Assembly: GCA_028386065.3 (NCBI GenBank)
Contig: JAKUCV010001796.1
Coordinates: 3,404-67,403, forward strand
Length of the DNA: 64,000 bases
Reading direction: 5' to 3'
From: Turnera subulata
Lineage: Eukaryota; Streptophyta; Magnoliopsida; Malpighiales; Passifloraceae
The notes under the pieces were generated by a model. That model had not been told where the DNA came from, searched no databases, and saw nothing but the letters and a program-made list of their open reading frames with translations. The translations under genes were made by a program, and so were the position numbers. Each line of letters opens with the position of its first letter. The first letter of the stretch is position 1. This document shows, piece after piece, positions 49,151 through 60,849 of the stretch.

Positions 49151-49610
49151 TGTTAAAAATTAGGAGATTATTCATTAGAGATTAATCCTTATTAGCAATA
49201 AAATAAAAGGATGGTAAGAAAGCCGAGGAGAGAAAGAAATATAACTCCAAATGTCAATACTTTATTGTGGAATAACATGACAATAGATACACTGAATGAA
49301 TTATAAAGTTACAAAAGAATCAGAGAATGCCTACTAACATGCATATATATTTATAGCATAATATGTCATAGCTAAGATAGAAACTAATGGCCCTAAATCG
49401 ATGGGCAGTAGAAATAATATGTTTAGTGTATATACAAAAGTATGCATTTGTGTGGATATCGTTTCCACATGAATTATTTGTATCCATTGCACATAATAAT
49501 AGGTGTGGCAGACCGGAGCCATGATAGCAGGCGTGCTTGTAAATTCTAGTATAGTAAAAAAGAATTTTGCCGGTGAGTGACAATAACATTCACATAATAT
49601 ATTTATAACA
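49151..49610 (-). repeat. 5' LTR of element E
   Basis: 460 bp with inverted termini TGTTA and TAACA. Inside it, on the minus strand, comes CGTTATCAGCACGAG, a primer-site region common in plant copia elements. Confidence 0.75.
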
Positions 49611-49774
49611 CTTTTGATAGTTTTCTCTTTTCTATTCTCAAAATCAAAACCAACTTTTACAGAATTGTTTTCCCAAACCATTCCTCAAAATACCACCAAA
49701 CAAGTTCTCTTTATTTTTGAAATCACAAAAACCGATAAACAAGGTTTTGAAAACAATTCCAAACAGCCCCCTAA

Positions 49775-50162
49775 GAGGTCTTAAAATGATTGTAATATTA
49801 ATTGATCAGATGTGAAGATACGCATGGTTCAAAAAGAAAAACAAAAAAGATGTGAAGATCTGATTTAAGGGAGAGTGATTCGTTTGCTGGTTAATCTGTT
49901 ACGCGTCAACACTTGGCGAGCAACATTATTGATGCGTATGATTTGACAAACATAATGTACGGTTGACTTCTTATACAAGTAATGGTGCAGTTGGTAACGG
50001 TCTGTCTCACCACAAAATGATGCTTTGAGAGTTAGTCTGACGGTAAAGAAATGCATATATATATACTCATGCAATTTGCTACGTGGTAAATTCCGGTATT
50101 CTAAAAGAGCCGTTTGTCGGTCGTTGTAAGTTTACCAAAAAGCCATGTGTGTTTCAGATTTC
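49775..50162. other. Intergenic spacer 3' of the PPR gene
   Basis: No gene or repeat is seen. It should contain the 3' UTR of the PPR gene. Confidence 0.5.
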
Positions 50163-53039
50163 TCACCCCAAACCAAGGTCTATGAGACTATAACCCGTTG
50201 GCTTCTTCAACTGCCCGTCTTCTACCATGTTCCTCAGTCCCATCGCTTCTTCCCATCTTCCTGCAGCAATATACATATTTGAAAGCGAGATATAATATCC
50301 AGTATTCTGAGGTTCTAACTGAAAGAGTAGCTCTGCCACTTCTCTCCCCATTTCTGTATCTCCATAGTATCTGCAAGCACTCAGCAGGGCACCCCATACA
50401 CCCGGCTCTGGTGGGGTATGCATCTGCTTGACGAAATGAAGAGCATCATGAAGTTTTCCAGCTCGTCCTAGCATATCGACCATGCAGACATGGTGATCGG
50501 TGATTGGTTTCACCCCATATTTTTTTGACATATTCTGGTAATAATGAATACCTTGGTTGACGAGTCCAGTGTGACCGCAAGCTGATAAGAGGCTTACGAA
50601 AGTAGCTTTGGTTGCTTGAATTCCAGACACGTCCATTTCATGGAACAGTTCGATGGCTTTTGTCCCCTTGCCATGGTAGCCATATGCAGATATCATGGAA
50701 TTCCAGGCAACAACAGTTTTCTCCTGTAAATATCTGAATCCTTTGATAGCAATGTCTAATCTTCCACAGTTACTATACATGTCCACTAGAGCTGCAGCTA
50801 TCACAGAGTTTCTTTGGAATCCATTGCGGAATGTGTACCCATGTATCTGTTTTCCGAGTCCAAGATTTGCTAGCTGAGTGCAAGCCGAGAGAATGCAAAC
50901 AATGGTAATTTCGTTAGGTTTATATTCGAGACAGTGAAATAGCTCTAGGGCTCTTCTTCCATGCTTATTCTGTGAGAAAGCTGAGATCAAGCAATTCCAT
51001 GAACATAAATTGCGGTCAGGAGTTGAGTGAAACACTTCACATGCACTTTGAATATCTCTGCATCTCCCATACATGGTAATTAGGGCATTCTGCACACGGA
51101 TATCTAATCCTGCAAAAGTCTTACTAGCAAGAGCATGAAGAGATTTCCCTTCAGAGATCAACTCGAGATTTCCACAAGCTGAAATTGTATTCACCAAGGT
51201 AATGGAGTCACAACTTGCATTTCCTATCCATCTCATCAATTTGAAAGTGTCCAAGGCTTCCTGGAAGTGAGAACTCTGCGCACAGCCTGCAATTACTGTA
51301 TTCCAGCAAGAAACATCTGCTTCAAAAGAAATACTCTGCAGCAATGCAAAAGCAGGGGCCAAGTCGCCGCAGTAAATATACATGTGCATGAGAGAGTTAA
51401 CTGCAAGACTATCATTTGAAAGTCCTACTTTTAATTTCCAACAGTGAATTGATCTACCAAAGTGAAGGTCTTCAGGAGAACTACAAGAAGGAAGAATTGC
51501 CAAGAGTGTTGATAAGCTGCAATCTGAACGCCAGCATAACATTTCTTTGAATAATTCATGAGCTCTTTTATGGTTCCCGTTCCACGAATACGCAGCGAGC
51601 ATTGTATTCCAAGAAATCAGGTCTCTTTTCTTGATGCTAGTGAACAAGAGCTCAGCCACCTCTAGGCACTTGCATTTTGAGTACATGTCAATGAGACTGT
51701 TTGCAACTGACAGAGAATCTCCCATCTCTCGACGGATTACATATCCATGAATTGCCCTTCCTTCTCTCACTAGCCCTGATTCAGCACATAGTGGAACTAT
51801 GGAAACTATAGTCACAGTATCAGGCTGAAGAGTGGGCTTATGTTGCTCTTGCTGCATTTCATACAGAAGGCCAAAAGTTTCCAGAATCATTTGATTTGAT
51901 GCAAAACCGTGAAGCAATGCATTCCATGAGACAACATCCTTATGCATCATTCCTCTGAACACGGTCTCTGCTGCCCCCATATCTCCACATTGAGAGTACA
52001 GTGAGATGAGAGAATTAGCAACTGAGGTGTGTGAGCTCTCATAACCCAACTTAAACCCCATTGCATGAATAACCTCACCAGTAGTTGCCTCTCCGAAAGA
52101 AGCAGATGCTGCAATAGCACAAGACAAACTAACAGCATCCGCCCTTTCACCAGAGCAAGTCATCTCCTTGAAATACCACAATGTCCTTTCAGGATGGTCA
52201 TTGTGCAGACTTCCACTCATTATCGAATTCCACGAAACAATATCTCTATCTTCCATCTCTGCTAGCACACTTTCTGAAGAGCCCAAGTCACCACATTTTG
52301 CATACATATCAACAATCGCATTGCATAACCTGGAATCAGACACCACCCCGGACTTGAAGCTCAAACCATGCACATTTCTTGCTTCTTTCAAATTACCAAT
52401 GTGGGACAAGGCAGACACGCAAAGCAACAGACTTGTGGAATCAAACCCACTTCCCTCTTCAACCATGTGTGCAAATAAGTTAACGCCCGATTCAAAATAA
52501 TGATTCTCAATGGAGGCAGTGATCATGGCATTCCAAAAGATGACATCTTTATCCCTAATTTCATCGAACAAACCACAGCAAGAGCTAAAATCTCCAGCTC
52601 GGGAGTAAAGTGTCAGGAGAGAAGTGGCAGTAGGCAAGTGAGCCAAATCGCCAGTCTCGATTGCCAAGCAATGGATAATCATGGCCGTTACAAGATCAGG
52701 TGCCAAGTTTGAGCATTTAAGGAGATGGAGATCCGGGATAGCGAATAGCTGGGTGTTAAGCCAAAATTGAGCCCTGTGCGGCATTTTATCAAACGGTTGG
52801 TAGGAAGTGGGAAAAAGTGGTGATGACGGCCGCAACTGAAGCGGGAGAGAGGGGTTTGCATTGGCGGGTGAGTTTGGAATTCTAGGTTTTTGGTGCTCAT
52901 AACGGTAAGTCGTACTGGTAGGGGAGACTTGAGAAAGGTGGCGGGAATAAGGGGATGGACTTATTAAGAAGTTAACGATATTTGATGTTGTTCTTTTACA
53001 TGCCTGCACTATTTTTGGCTTAACTGCCACAACACTCAT
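50163..53039 (-). CDS. PLS-class PPR protein with E domain, probably mitochondrial
   Basis: This 958-residue single-exon gene belongs to the plant PLS pentatricopeptide-repeat proteins, which bind organellar RNA and often guide C-to-U editing. The first 60 residues are rich in Ser, Arg, Thr and Pro with almost no acid, like an organelle-targeting peptide. About 20 repeats follow, with typical cores such as NAMITASIENHYFESGVNLF, NAIVDMYAKCGDLGSSESV and NSLIDMYSKCKCLEVAELLF. The C-terminus (from about residue 860) is an E-type domain, with PEPGVWGALLSACR and YYISLSNMYIAAGRWEEAMGLR. There is no DYW domain, so deaminase would have to be supplied in trans. It looks most like Arabidopsis At4g19220 from memory. 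The frame is fully open. Confidence 0.93.
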   Translation of the reverse strand: MSVVAVKPKIVQACKRTTSNIVNFLISPSPYSRHLSQVSPTSTTYRYEHQKPRIPNSPANANPSLPLQLRPSSPLFPTSYQPFDKMPHRAQFWLNTQLFAIPDLHLLKCSNLAPDLVTAMIIHCLAIETGDLAHLPTATSLLTLYSRAGDFSSCCGLFDEIRDKDVIFWNAMITASIENHYFESGVNLFAHMVEEGSGFDSTSLLLCVSALSHIGNLKEARNVHGLSFKSGVVSDSRLCNAIVDMYAKCGDLGSSESVLAEMEDRDIVSWNSIMSGSLHNDHPERTLWYFKEMTCSGERADAVSLSCAIAASASFGEATTGEVIHAMGFKLGYESSHTSVANSLISLYSQCGDMGAAETVFRGMMHKDVVSWNALLHGFASNQMILETFGLLYEMQQEQHKPTLQPDTVTIVSIVPLCAESGLVREGRAIHGYVIRREMGDSLSVANSLIDMYSKCKCLEVAELLFTSIKKRDLISWNTMLAAYSWNGNHKRAHELFKEMLCWRSDCSLSTLLAILPSCSSPEDLHFGRSIHCWKLKVGLSNDSLAVNSLMHMYIYCGDLAPAFALLQSISFEADVSCWNTVIAGCAQSSHFQEALDTFKLMRWIGNASCDSITLVNTISACGNLELISEGKSLHALASKTFAGLDIRVQNALITMYGRCRDIQSACEVFHSTPDRNLCSWNCLISAFSQNKHGRRALELFHCLEYKPNEITIVCILSACTQLANLGLGKQIHGYTFRNGFQRNSVIAAALVDMYSNCGRLDIAIKGFRYLQEKTVVAWNSMISAYGYHGKGTKAIELFHEMDVSGIQATKATFVSLLSACGHTGLVNQGIHYYQNMSKKYGVKPITDHHVCMVDMLGRAGKLHDALHFVKQMHTPPEPGVWGALLSACRYYGDTEMGREVAELLFQLEPQNTGYYISLSNMYIAAGRWEEAMGLRNMVEDGQLKKPTGYSLIDLGLG

Positions 53040-53777
53040 GTAGTCAGTGTGCCTCTTCTTGGCTTTGGTTATTTTTCAACCTTATGAGGAACTTTTAATT
53101 CTAAAATCATTAGTGCTTGATGGCCGATTAGATGGAAAAGGTAAACCAAAAACTCCTGAGCTTAGAAGCAAAATTTTGAGTGCTGACTCAGAGTTATAGG
53201 AGGATAAGCAGGAAATGGGAAAAGCTTATGCTATAGGTACACCAACGAGGGATTTAGCACATAATTTCAAATCATTGACCAACAAAGATGTAGTCTGTAC
53301 AAACTTTCAACAGAAAAAAACTTGTTTGGGAGTTCAAAAAAATAAAACGAGAGAAGATTATGCTATGGTGCTGCTAGATTCACGTCTGCAACATGTAGAG
53401 ATTCGTAAGCATGGTCTGTTACTAGGCACCAGTAAATACTTGGAGACGGTTTGTTTCGTTTCCTTATTTGATTAGTGAAGAAAAAAAAAAAAAGGAAAGA
53501 TGATACAGATCAAAACTTTCATGTTCCAATGATATTATACATAAGTAAAAGATTACACCTTTCAACAATATGGGACTACAATGGGGCTCTCTTGCCATGA
53601 TTATACCCCCCACGGTTAAATCACAAGTTAGGAACTAAACCAGCTTCACTCGATCTATTTCAACTTCCATGTGTGTGTATTCTTTCTGGAAAAGCTCGGA
53701 TGCTCTCTGTCTCTTTTCTCGTCTCTTCTTTGCTCTGGCAATACTTGGGAGAAAAAAAACATGCCAGAGGTGAAGCC
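53040..53777. other. Spacer between the PPR and XEG113 genes
   Basis: It contains the PPR promoter (minus strand) and the 3' UTR of XEG113. An 86-residue plus-strand ORF at 53215-53475 (with AMVLLDSRLQHVEIRKHG) matches no family I know. It starts after a stop in a longer open stretch and may be a gene fragment or chance. Confidence 0.4.
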
Positions 53778-56700
53778 TTACCAAGGTGGGTGGTCATCCT
53801 CTGCAGTTTGTGGCGGCAGTGGTTTCCAGCCAGGTTTCTCATCCCAGTACATGTCATAATATATATGTCCAGGAATGTGATTCTCCACACAGCACCATAT
53901 ACCAGTATAGCGTTTCATTCGGTACCTAAATTTTTCTTCTCTTTTCTGAATCCAACATATGAAATCAAAATAACTGATTATTGAAACAATTCAAATTCTA
54001 CAATCCACTTCGAACCAGGAAGAAGATTAAATGACTTGCCTTGTCACTAAAACCTAGGAACGCATCTTGGATTGAAGAGAAATGGATGACTTTGACATCC
54101 TTGAAGGATGAGAACACGGTCTTGAACTGCATGCCACAAGTTAAATTATGGATGATCAGGAAAGTATGAAAGGAAGATGGACATAATAACTTAGTGTTAA
54201 TAACTATGCTTCGGTATAAATGGCAGAGAAGCTCATTACACAACAGCAGTTAACAGATTATAACGAAACAGTTGAAACCAGCTGCATTAAAAACTACAGT
54301 ATGTAGGGAAGCTCAGCACTCAGATATTTTCGAATGAATTTTGTTACTCTACAGTTATCCAACAATTTTCATTTCAAATGAAATACTCAATAGTTTTTCA
54401 AATAGCATTTCCATATGGGGCCAAATTTTTCCAAATGGAATTCATCTTCCAACGGATTTAATTAGGCAACGTCCAACAGCTGCACCTTATTAGAAGTAAC
54501 ATGCAATATACATAACAGATAACTTGAAAATTTCACATACCAGTTCTTCGCTGCTCCGTTTTGGAAATCTGAGTATTCCAGATGGGCTTGTCTTGTTTGA
54601 AGCATGACAATCTTGAGCACCTTCTTGACAAAGCTGGACATTAAGCCATGACTCTTTCACCTACAGACACCAAAAGGACAGTAAGATGCTAAAAATCGTG
54701 TTTATATTATGCCTTGGCAACAATTCCATGGACATATGTTTACATGTTTCGGCAGAGATGGATTGTCCAAAAATGAGTACTCTCTGATACCAATCCCAGG
54801 GCCAAATTCCTCCTGTGGCCACTCTTTCAGCATGACATTTACCTGCAGTTCAGTACATATTCTTTAGTTCTAAGATAGTCACGTGCAAGTAGAATACCAG
54901 AAAGGAATCTGATGAACAGTGCAGTCTCTCATTTCCCATCTTTTATCCTTACACCAGTCTCTGGTGTTATCTTTTTTAACAGTTGACAAAATTTTCAGCA
55001 TACTTGTTTACATGGAGCCACAGAGACAGAAAACCCAAGGTTGAAATCACAATAGAACAGAGAAATCAAGAATCAAAGGAGATTCAGGCTTGAACAACAG
55101 AAACAGAAAGTGTGGAGGCAACCCGTGAAGTTGGTCAAGAAAGCCAAATGAAGATATAAGTTTGATGCTCACACTCATGGAGCAGAAAACTTTACCAAGA
55201 ATCTGATGAAGCTGGATGAAAATGACTACATATGTAGAATAAAAAAGTCCAGAGGAATAAAGTTAGTCATATATTCCAAATGACAAAAACGAGATCATCA
55301 GAAGCAAGACGTTTGAGGAGTATAATGGATTTGCTCTCTTTCGCTAGTAATTTGACATTTTACCATTCTCATGGTTCTTCTTTTGAACCCTCGAACCTTC
55401 TTTCAAGAAAGTGCTAACTGGAAACTTTTCATTTCATAAACTAATTTTCAAAGGTTACAACTAGGTTACGACTTGTGGTACAGCTGGGTGCTAAACTCAT
55501 CCTGTTGGGTTACTACCATATAATCACATGAGGTTGTGTCAAGCAATTTTTGGTACTACTAATAATCCCAGTAACTGTAACTTTCCCAGTTTGAAGTGAT
55601 TAGTGCTTTTGTGCACTGCTAAAATGAAAATAATTGTTTCCCCAAGAACACTTGGCTTTCTTTAGCCCTTCCTAATAACATAAGCACTCTTTTCAGGAGT
55701 ATGGCACATCTGATGCATATGGGGAAATGCTAGGGGAAAAACATAAGTTCCCAGACGTCTACCAATCGCTCTTGCCCCTACTAATAAGCAGATAGATGTT
55801 TGGCATACCTCAAATACATGGTCCAACGGGCAGATAAAAGGTTGTCTAGTCATAGACCCTTGCAAAACTCCAGGATGACCAAACCATAGCCTGTCCAACC
55901 TGCACCATATTGGAGGCATGACCTGAAATGTAAAAGATTTAGAATTAATCAAGATACAGACTTAAGTAAATTGCTATTGAAGTACCATACATAAGCATCA
56001 ATTTTTTTTTGAACCTGAAATGCAAGCCAAGTCACACTGAAGCACAATAAGTCTACCTGACTCATGTCAGTAGGCTATACGTGGAAGCTCATTCAGATCA
56101 TTATTCTCTAGTTTTCTTATCCACATTCTTATCCACCCACAGCTATCAGAAGCCAGTTTATTCTTCTAACTACCGGTTGTAACGGCTACTTCAAAACCTA
56201 ATGTTATATTTCACTTTTGAATCTGTCTTGACTAATATTTTGAGGGAAAACTGTGCTTCTGATCTAAAACTAAAGTGCATGTCAACATTACTTAAACAGA
56301 GTACACAAATTAAAATACTTATACTCTTAAAATTTAATTATGTGCACTTTTTTGTAAACAAAAATTTCAAAACATTTCTACAAAGACATCTTCATAAAGA
56401 TGTTCTACATGTGCTGCAGATACTTATATAAAGATGTTAGCTTTGTATTTATATCAGATGCATATTGATGATATGAACACCCTCAAGTAGTAACCATAAA
56501 CACAACAATAAACTTAGTTATTAGTCTTTCACATATTTCTTTTGTTATTTAATCTAGAATCATCATCGTTGTATCAGGAAAATAAGAGCAAATTCCCAGA
56601 TATGATGTATTTAAAAATTCCACATGGTTTATGTTGTTACAGTGGGCATTATTTTCTTTTCTTTTGAACCTTCTTACCCATATTATCCTAGGGTCCAGTT

Positions 56701-59700
56701 TGAACCATATACGTCTTAAATCCCTTAATTTTTTAGTTGGCTTCTCAGAAGAATCAAAAGGCCCCTTTTCTTTGCAATATTGTCTCTAAATTACTATTTT
56801 AGTATAAAGAAGTTAATTTATAGTTTACAGGAGAATACTGCTGGTAATCATCTCAAAGTACATGAAGAAATCTGCAGTTTCCTAATTCACAAAATTCACA
56901 TAAGGCACAAGCAAAGCTAAGTAATTTAAGACTTCAAAAATATGGTGAAAGATTTTCCAATATAAATTGTTTCCCGCAAATACAAAATAAAAAACTAGCC
57001 AAGGCTGGAAATCCCTCTCACCAGTGTACGATTTAACAATAGAGCAACTGCAAGAGCCAACCTTATTTGTTTTATCTGACAAGATAATAACAACAGGTAT
57101 TTTGAGATTCAACAAAAGAATATCAATCAAGTGGAAAGTCAAAATGCTACAAAGATACTGCATGCGTACTTGATGATTAAGCAGAGAAAAATGAGATTCA
57201 AGATTATGTTCCCCATCTAGTAACATTCGCTTCGGAATAGAAGGCTTGAACGATAGAAAGCCCCCTGCAGACCAAAATATATGTTGAAATGAAGAAACTC
57301 TGTTGAAAAAGGACAAACTGCAACATTATCAATTTCTTGCAAGTTCATCAATGCAAGCATATCCAAGAGTCTGGTATTCTATCTTTGATTAACATGAAAG
57401 TCCGTATTATACAGGTAATTCTAATGCTTCCTCCAATGAACTATAACATACTGGTGCTTTCAGCATATCTCCCAATGCTACAGATAGCATCATTATGTAA
57501 AAATAATTCTTCCCGTTACTTGTAACATGCCATGTTTTAGACTGCACAGAGTTTCAAGCTTGCAACATTTCAAGGGGGCAAGTCCACATGTGACCAAAAT
57601 AAGAGAAATGAAAGAAGTCAAAAACTTTGGCCTACGAATTGTTTATACCAATCTCTCACATGCTAATAGCATGCAAATTACCTGGTGCATCATAGTACTC
57701 TGGTGGATCGTAAAACACCATTGCTTCCCGTAGGCGGTGACGCTTTCCTTCAGTACCGGCATACTGGAATGTGGTATGCACTGCATACGGCTCCAACCTC
57801 AATTGTTGATGCATGGCCTGCCAATAGGTCACCAGGCTGAGAACTTGCCAAGGTACATTTGCTTAAAGTATTCACTTCAGCAAAAGCAACAAAATAAAAC
57901 AGCATTTAACCAAAAAAAAAAAAAAAGAAGGAAAGTCTAAGAGCATAATCAAGAGCATCAAGAAGACGAAGCCAATGTAATGCAAATATTTCGACAATCC
58001 AATGTAGCAATCCTACCTGAACAAAATAAGTGTGTCCACTACAAAATATACTTGCTGGTAAAAGTCCCAGCTTGAGATTTCCATCAAATGCATAGAAAAG
58101 TCCACTGTCTCCATCAACAGATGGCCCCAACTGTTTGCGTACAATATCATTGAACCCATTTTGATCCCATATCTGATCATCTGCAAGAAGCATATCTTTC
58201 CATTCTTTGGCAAGTTTTTTTGATGACTCTGTTGGTCGCCAGTGAAAAATTCCTATATTGTAGGCAGCCGCAACTGTCTAGGTGAAGAAGCCATTTTATT
58301 AATAGAGTGACAACAACAAGCAAATATATTAGGTTATGCAAATATCATTTATAAATTTCTAAAATTGACCAATTATTAGAAGCATAGATCTATATATAGG
58401 TAAAGAGAGAGTATGAACAGGACTTGTGTAGATTAGTATAGTCTTCCAGAGCTAAAAGGTTTAGTGAATTTTTCATCATGGCTAAACGATGGAAATGTTA
58501 GTTAATTGGAGAGAAAGAGTGCAAATTATACCCCCATCAACAGTATATCACCCCGGGAAAGCTGATACGATGCATTCCAAAGTCAAAGTTTGAGTACTAC
58601 AAAAGATAATCCTTCCAAGACCTAAAACCCAAACCAAAAATTGAGAACACATCTTCAAGCCAGCAAATCAAATTTTTATAACTACAAGAACACCCCGTGT
58701 CACAAATAAAAAGGTAAAAAGTCAACACATTATGCAAGAAGACAGCAGAGAGGAGATGGACAAGTTTACTAGTAACCGTAGAGCTCGGTAAAGAAAGAGT
58801 TTGTGAGCTTAGAGATATTTTTCACCTTCTTGCCAAACATCCAAACTGTCATCAACAACTGTTGGTACGACTTGATCAGTCGAAGTTAAAACATCTGCAT
58901 CAGGGTAACGAGCAAGATAGGGCATTGGGTTCTGCACCAGCAGGACAGCAAATAAAATATGATAAACCATTAGACACGTTCCTTATGCGAAAAAAAAAAT
59001 GCTAAAAAAACAGCATTCAATAAACACTAATGAAATATGAATACAAAGTGGTCTTAATTACTTAAGACTAGCTTCCATCTTTGTTCAGAGAGATTATAAA
59101 ATTATGTCAGACCACCAAATTGTAAGTAGCTTTCGAAGTCCCCTCCCAAGAACTCATTATTGGTCAAAAGTGAACCAACGGAATCAACCCTGTAACTAAT
59201 CCACCGCCTCACAATTGAAGGGAAGTACGAATAAGATGATTGGTGTGAATTCTATATACAACAAATGATAGTCCAGTTTGGGACTGAAAGCAACAAAAAA
59301 CGGGTTAAGTTAGTGGATGCACTTTCTTGCTGGTTAGCAATGGATTTTGATTATAGAGCATTTGGGTTACTACCCAGATAGAAAGGACTTTTCCCAATCT
59401 AGATTAGTTTAGGTGTTAGTCCTAGTAGTTGAGCTTTGATTTGAAGCCGCTGTCATTGCTTAGATACATTAAGACAACAAACATTTGAGTTCCGTTTTCG
59501 CGGCAAGTGGAAGCTTGGTAGAATGAAATAAATAAACACAAAAACAAAAGAGATCATTATTTGACTGAAAACCATATTAAAGAATCAAAATCAAAATCCA
59601 ATGACAGTGACAATTCCATACCAAAAGAAAGAATCAAGTGCAAACAGTACCTTCAACCAAACCATGTCAGTATCGCACATCAGTAGCTCGTAACCAAAGG

Positions 59701-60685
59701 GGAGTATTGCGTCTATCAGAATAACCTTTTCTCTTCCCATCTTATGAAAGGTCGGGGATCCCCATCCAACATCAGCGGTGCTCATGTGGCTGCCCATGTC
59801 GAAAACCGGAACACCTTTCCAGTACAAGGCCTCCAACAGCTTGGTGTCCATAGCACCTGCAATATCAAGTAACATCAACGCCGTACAACAGTAATTCCAA
59901 ACTGCAAAATAGAGATTTTGCCAAAAAACATTGAATAGGCATACCAACAAGAAGATTGGAGACCCCCAAATCCGTCAAGTGTTTAACCCAGGAGAGGATA
60001 AAATCCATAAAGGCATAGTTACCAAAGGTGACAACAATGACATTGTCTTTAACCCTTTGCTCAACCAGCTGCTTGGTGAGCTTAAAGGTGGTAAGATGGG
60101 GCATTTTCTTCTTGCGTGGGGGAACTTGCCAAATGGGAGGCATCCGTGATATGGCTGGGAAAGGTTGACCGGACGGTGGTTGTCCGGAAAGGTTGGTTCT
60201 TTGATCCAAATGAACTGAACCTGCATCTGCCAAAAGCAACAAGTAAAAATGAGAAAACTTGATGTCCGGGTTTGGTTCACTGAAGAATAATTTGGTTTAG
60301 GGTAGTAGCAACTACACACTAAAATGGGCTTATGATAACGGTGAAAAAAAAAAAGTCAACTTTTTTGCTGTGTAAAAATTTGTACTTAAAAGAAGAAGTG
60401 GTTTGTGCATGAAGTAAACTAAGTGGAGGTGAGAGATTAAATAATACTTGGGAAAGCAATGGAGATGGAGGAGGAGGCTGCGGCGGGGGAGGAGAGCCAG
60501 GAGGAGGAGGAGGGAGAGGAGGAGGAGGAGGAGGAGGCGGAGAAGACGTAGAAAGAGGAGAAGATGATCCCAAGGAGGACGGCGGCGTAGATGGTGAGGA
60601 AGATAGGCTTAGAATTCGCCACCTCCGCCCACGCCTTCCGCCACATCATCATCACCGTCCCTTCCCTTTCTCTCTCTTCCCTCAT
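53778..60685 (-). CDS. XEG113: XEG113-type arabinosyltransferase (GT77), Golgi
   Basis: XEG113 adds arabinose to hydroxyproline arabinosides of extensins in the Golgi. I read twelve exons (minus): 60685-60448, 60226-59945, 59856-59651, 58931-58826, 58273-58017, 57817-57682, 57264-57170, 55922-55809, 54842-54744, 54660-54541, 54126-54040 and 53945-53778. Phases agree throughout, giving 635 residues. Residues 28-48 form the signal anchor, followed by a Ser/Pro-rich stem. The catalytic core has FGNYAFMDFILSWVKHLTDLG, KGVPVFDMGSHMST and the DxD site MCDTDMVWL. Later come WDQNGFNDIV and MPPIWCRLDRLWFGHPG. The last intron starts with GC (AAG|GCAAGT). The homologue start may be one of the Met codons at 60652-60644. 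A short exon expected between exons 7 and 8 was not found. Confidence 0.93.
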
Positions 60686-60849
60686 CTTCCTCTCTCAAAT
60701 TTCCTTCCTTAACAACAACAGCTCTTCTTCGTCCTCTTCCCCATTTCTCTCTCTCCCTTTCAATTTCTTCCCTCCAAATCACACACTACAATATTTAACA
60801 CTGGAACTATTACTAGTATTGTGTGTGATTGTTGATAAATTTTGATTTA

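Larger units (their letters stand above)
25847..49610 (-). mobile_element. Element E: Ty1/copia retrotransposon, minus strand, heavily interrupted
   Basis: The right (5') LTR is 49151-49610, with TGTTA...TAACA termini. Gag fragments are at 48240-48900, integrase and pre-integrase fragments at 26093-26800, and the left (3') LTR is a remnant at 25847-26092. Flanks are T-rich (TTTTT at 25842, CTTTT at 49611), consistent with a slipped 5 bp duplication. A deletion joins the left LTR straight to integrase, so reverse transcriptase and RNase H are gone. A chimeric endonuclease unit (about 26820-27985) and element F (28044-48239) sit inside. Confidence 0.8.
25166..49774. mobile_element. DNA transposon/MITE-like element split by the copia nest
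   Basis: The left end (25166) reads TTAGGGTGTGTTTGGAATTG and the right end (to 49774) is its near-perfect inverted match, CAATTCCAAACAGCCCCCTAA. The G(T/C)TGTTTGGAATTGTTTTC repeat is at least 18 bp long. Both halves continue with AT-rich sequence full of TTTTCAAAA-type motifs. The halves are about 0.68 kb and 0.16 kb, with copia element E between them. TTA/TAA at the edges would suit a PIF/Harbinger-type target, but the third base differs, so the class is uncertain. Confidence 0.45.

Noticed and set aside
49320..49681. Minus-strand ORFs of 89 and 115 residues
   Set aside because: They cover the LTR of element E and the inverted-repeat half; non-coding.
57337..57940. Plus-strand ORFs over XEG113
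   Set aside because: They lie over introns and opposite confirmed exons of the minus-strand gene.
60466..60545. GGAGGA microsatellite as a repeat of its own
   Set aside because: It is the antisense of the Ser/Pro-rich stem coding region in exon 1 of XEG113.
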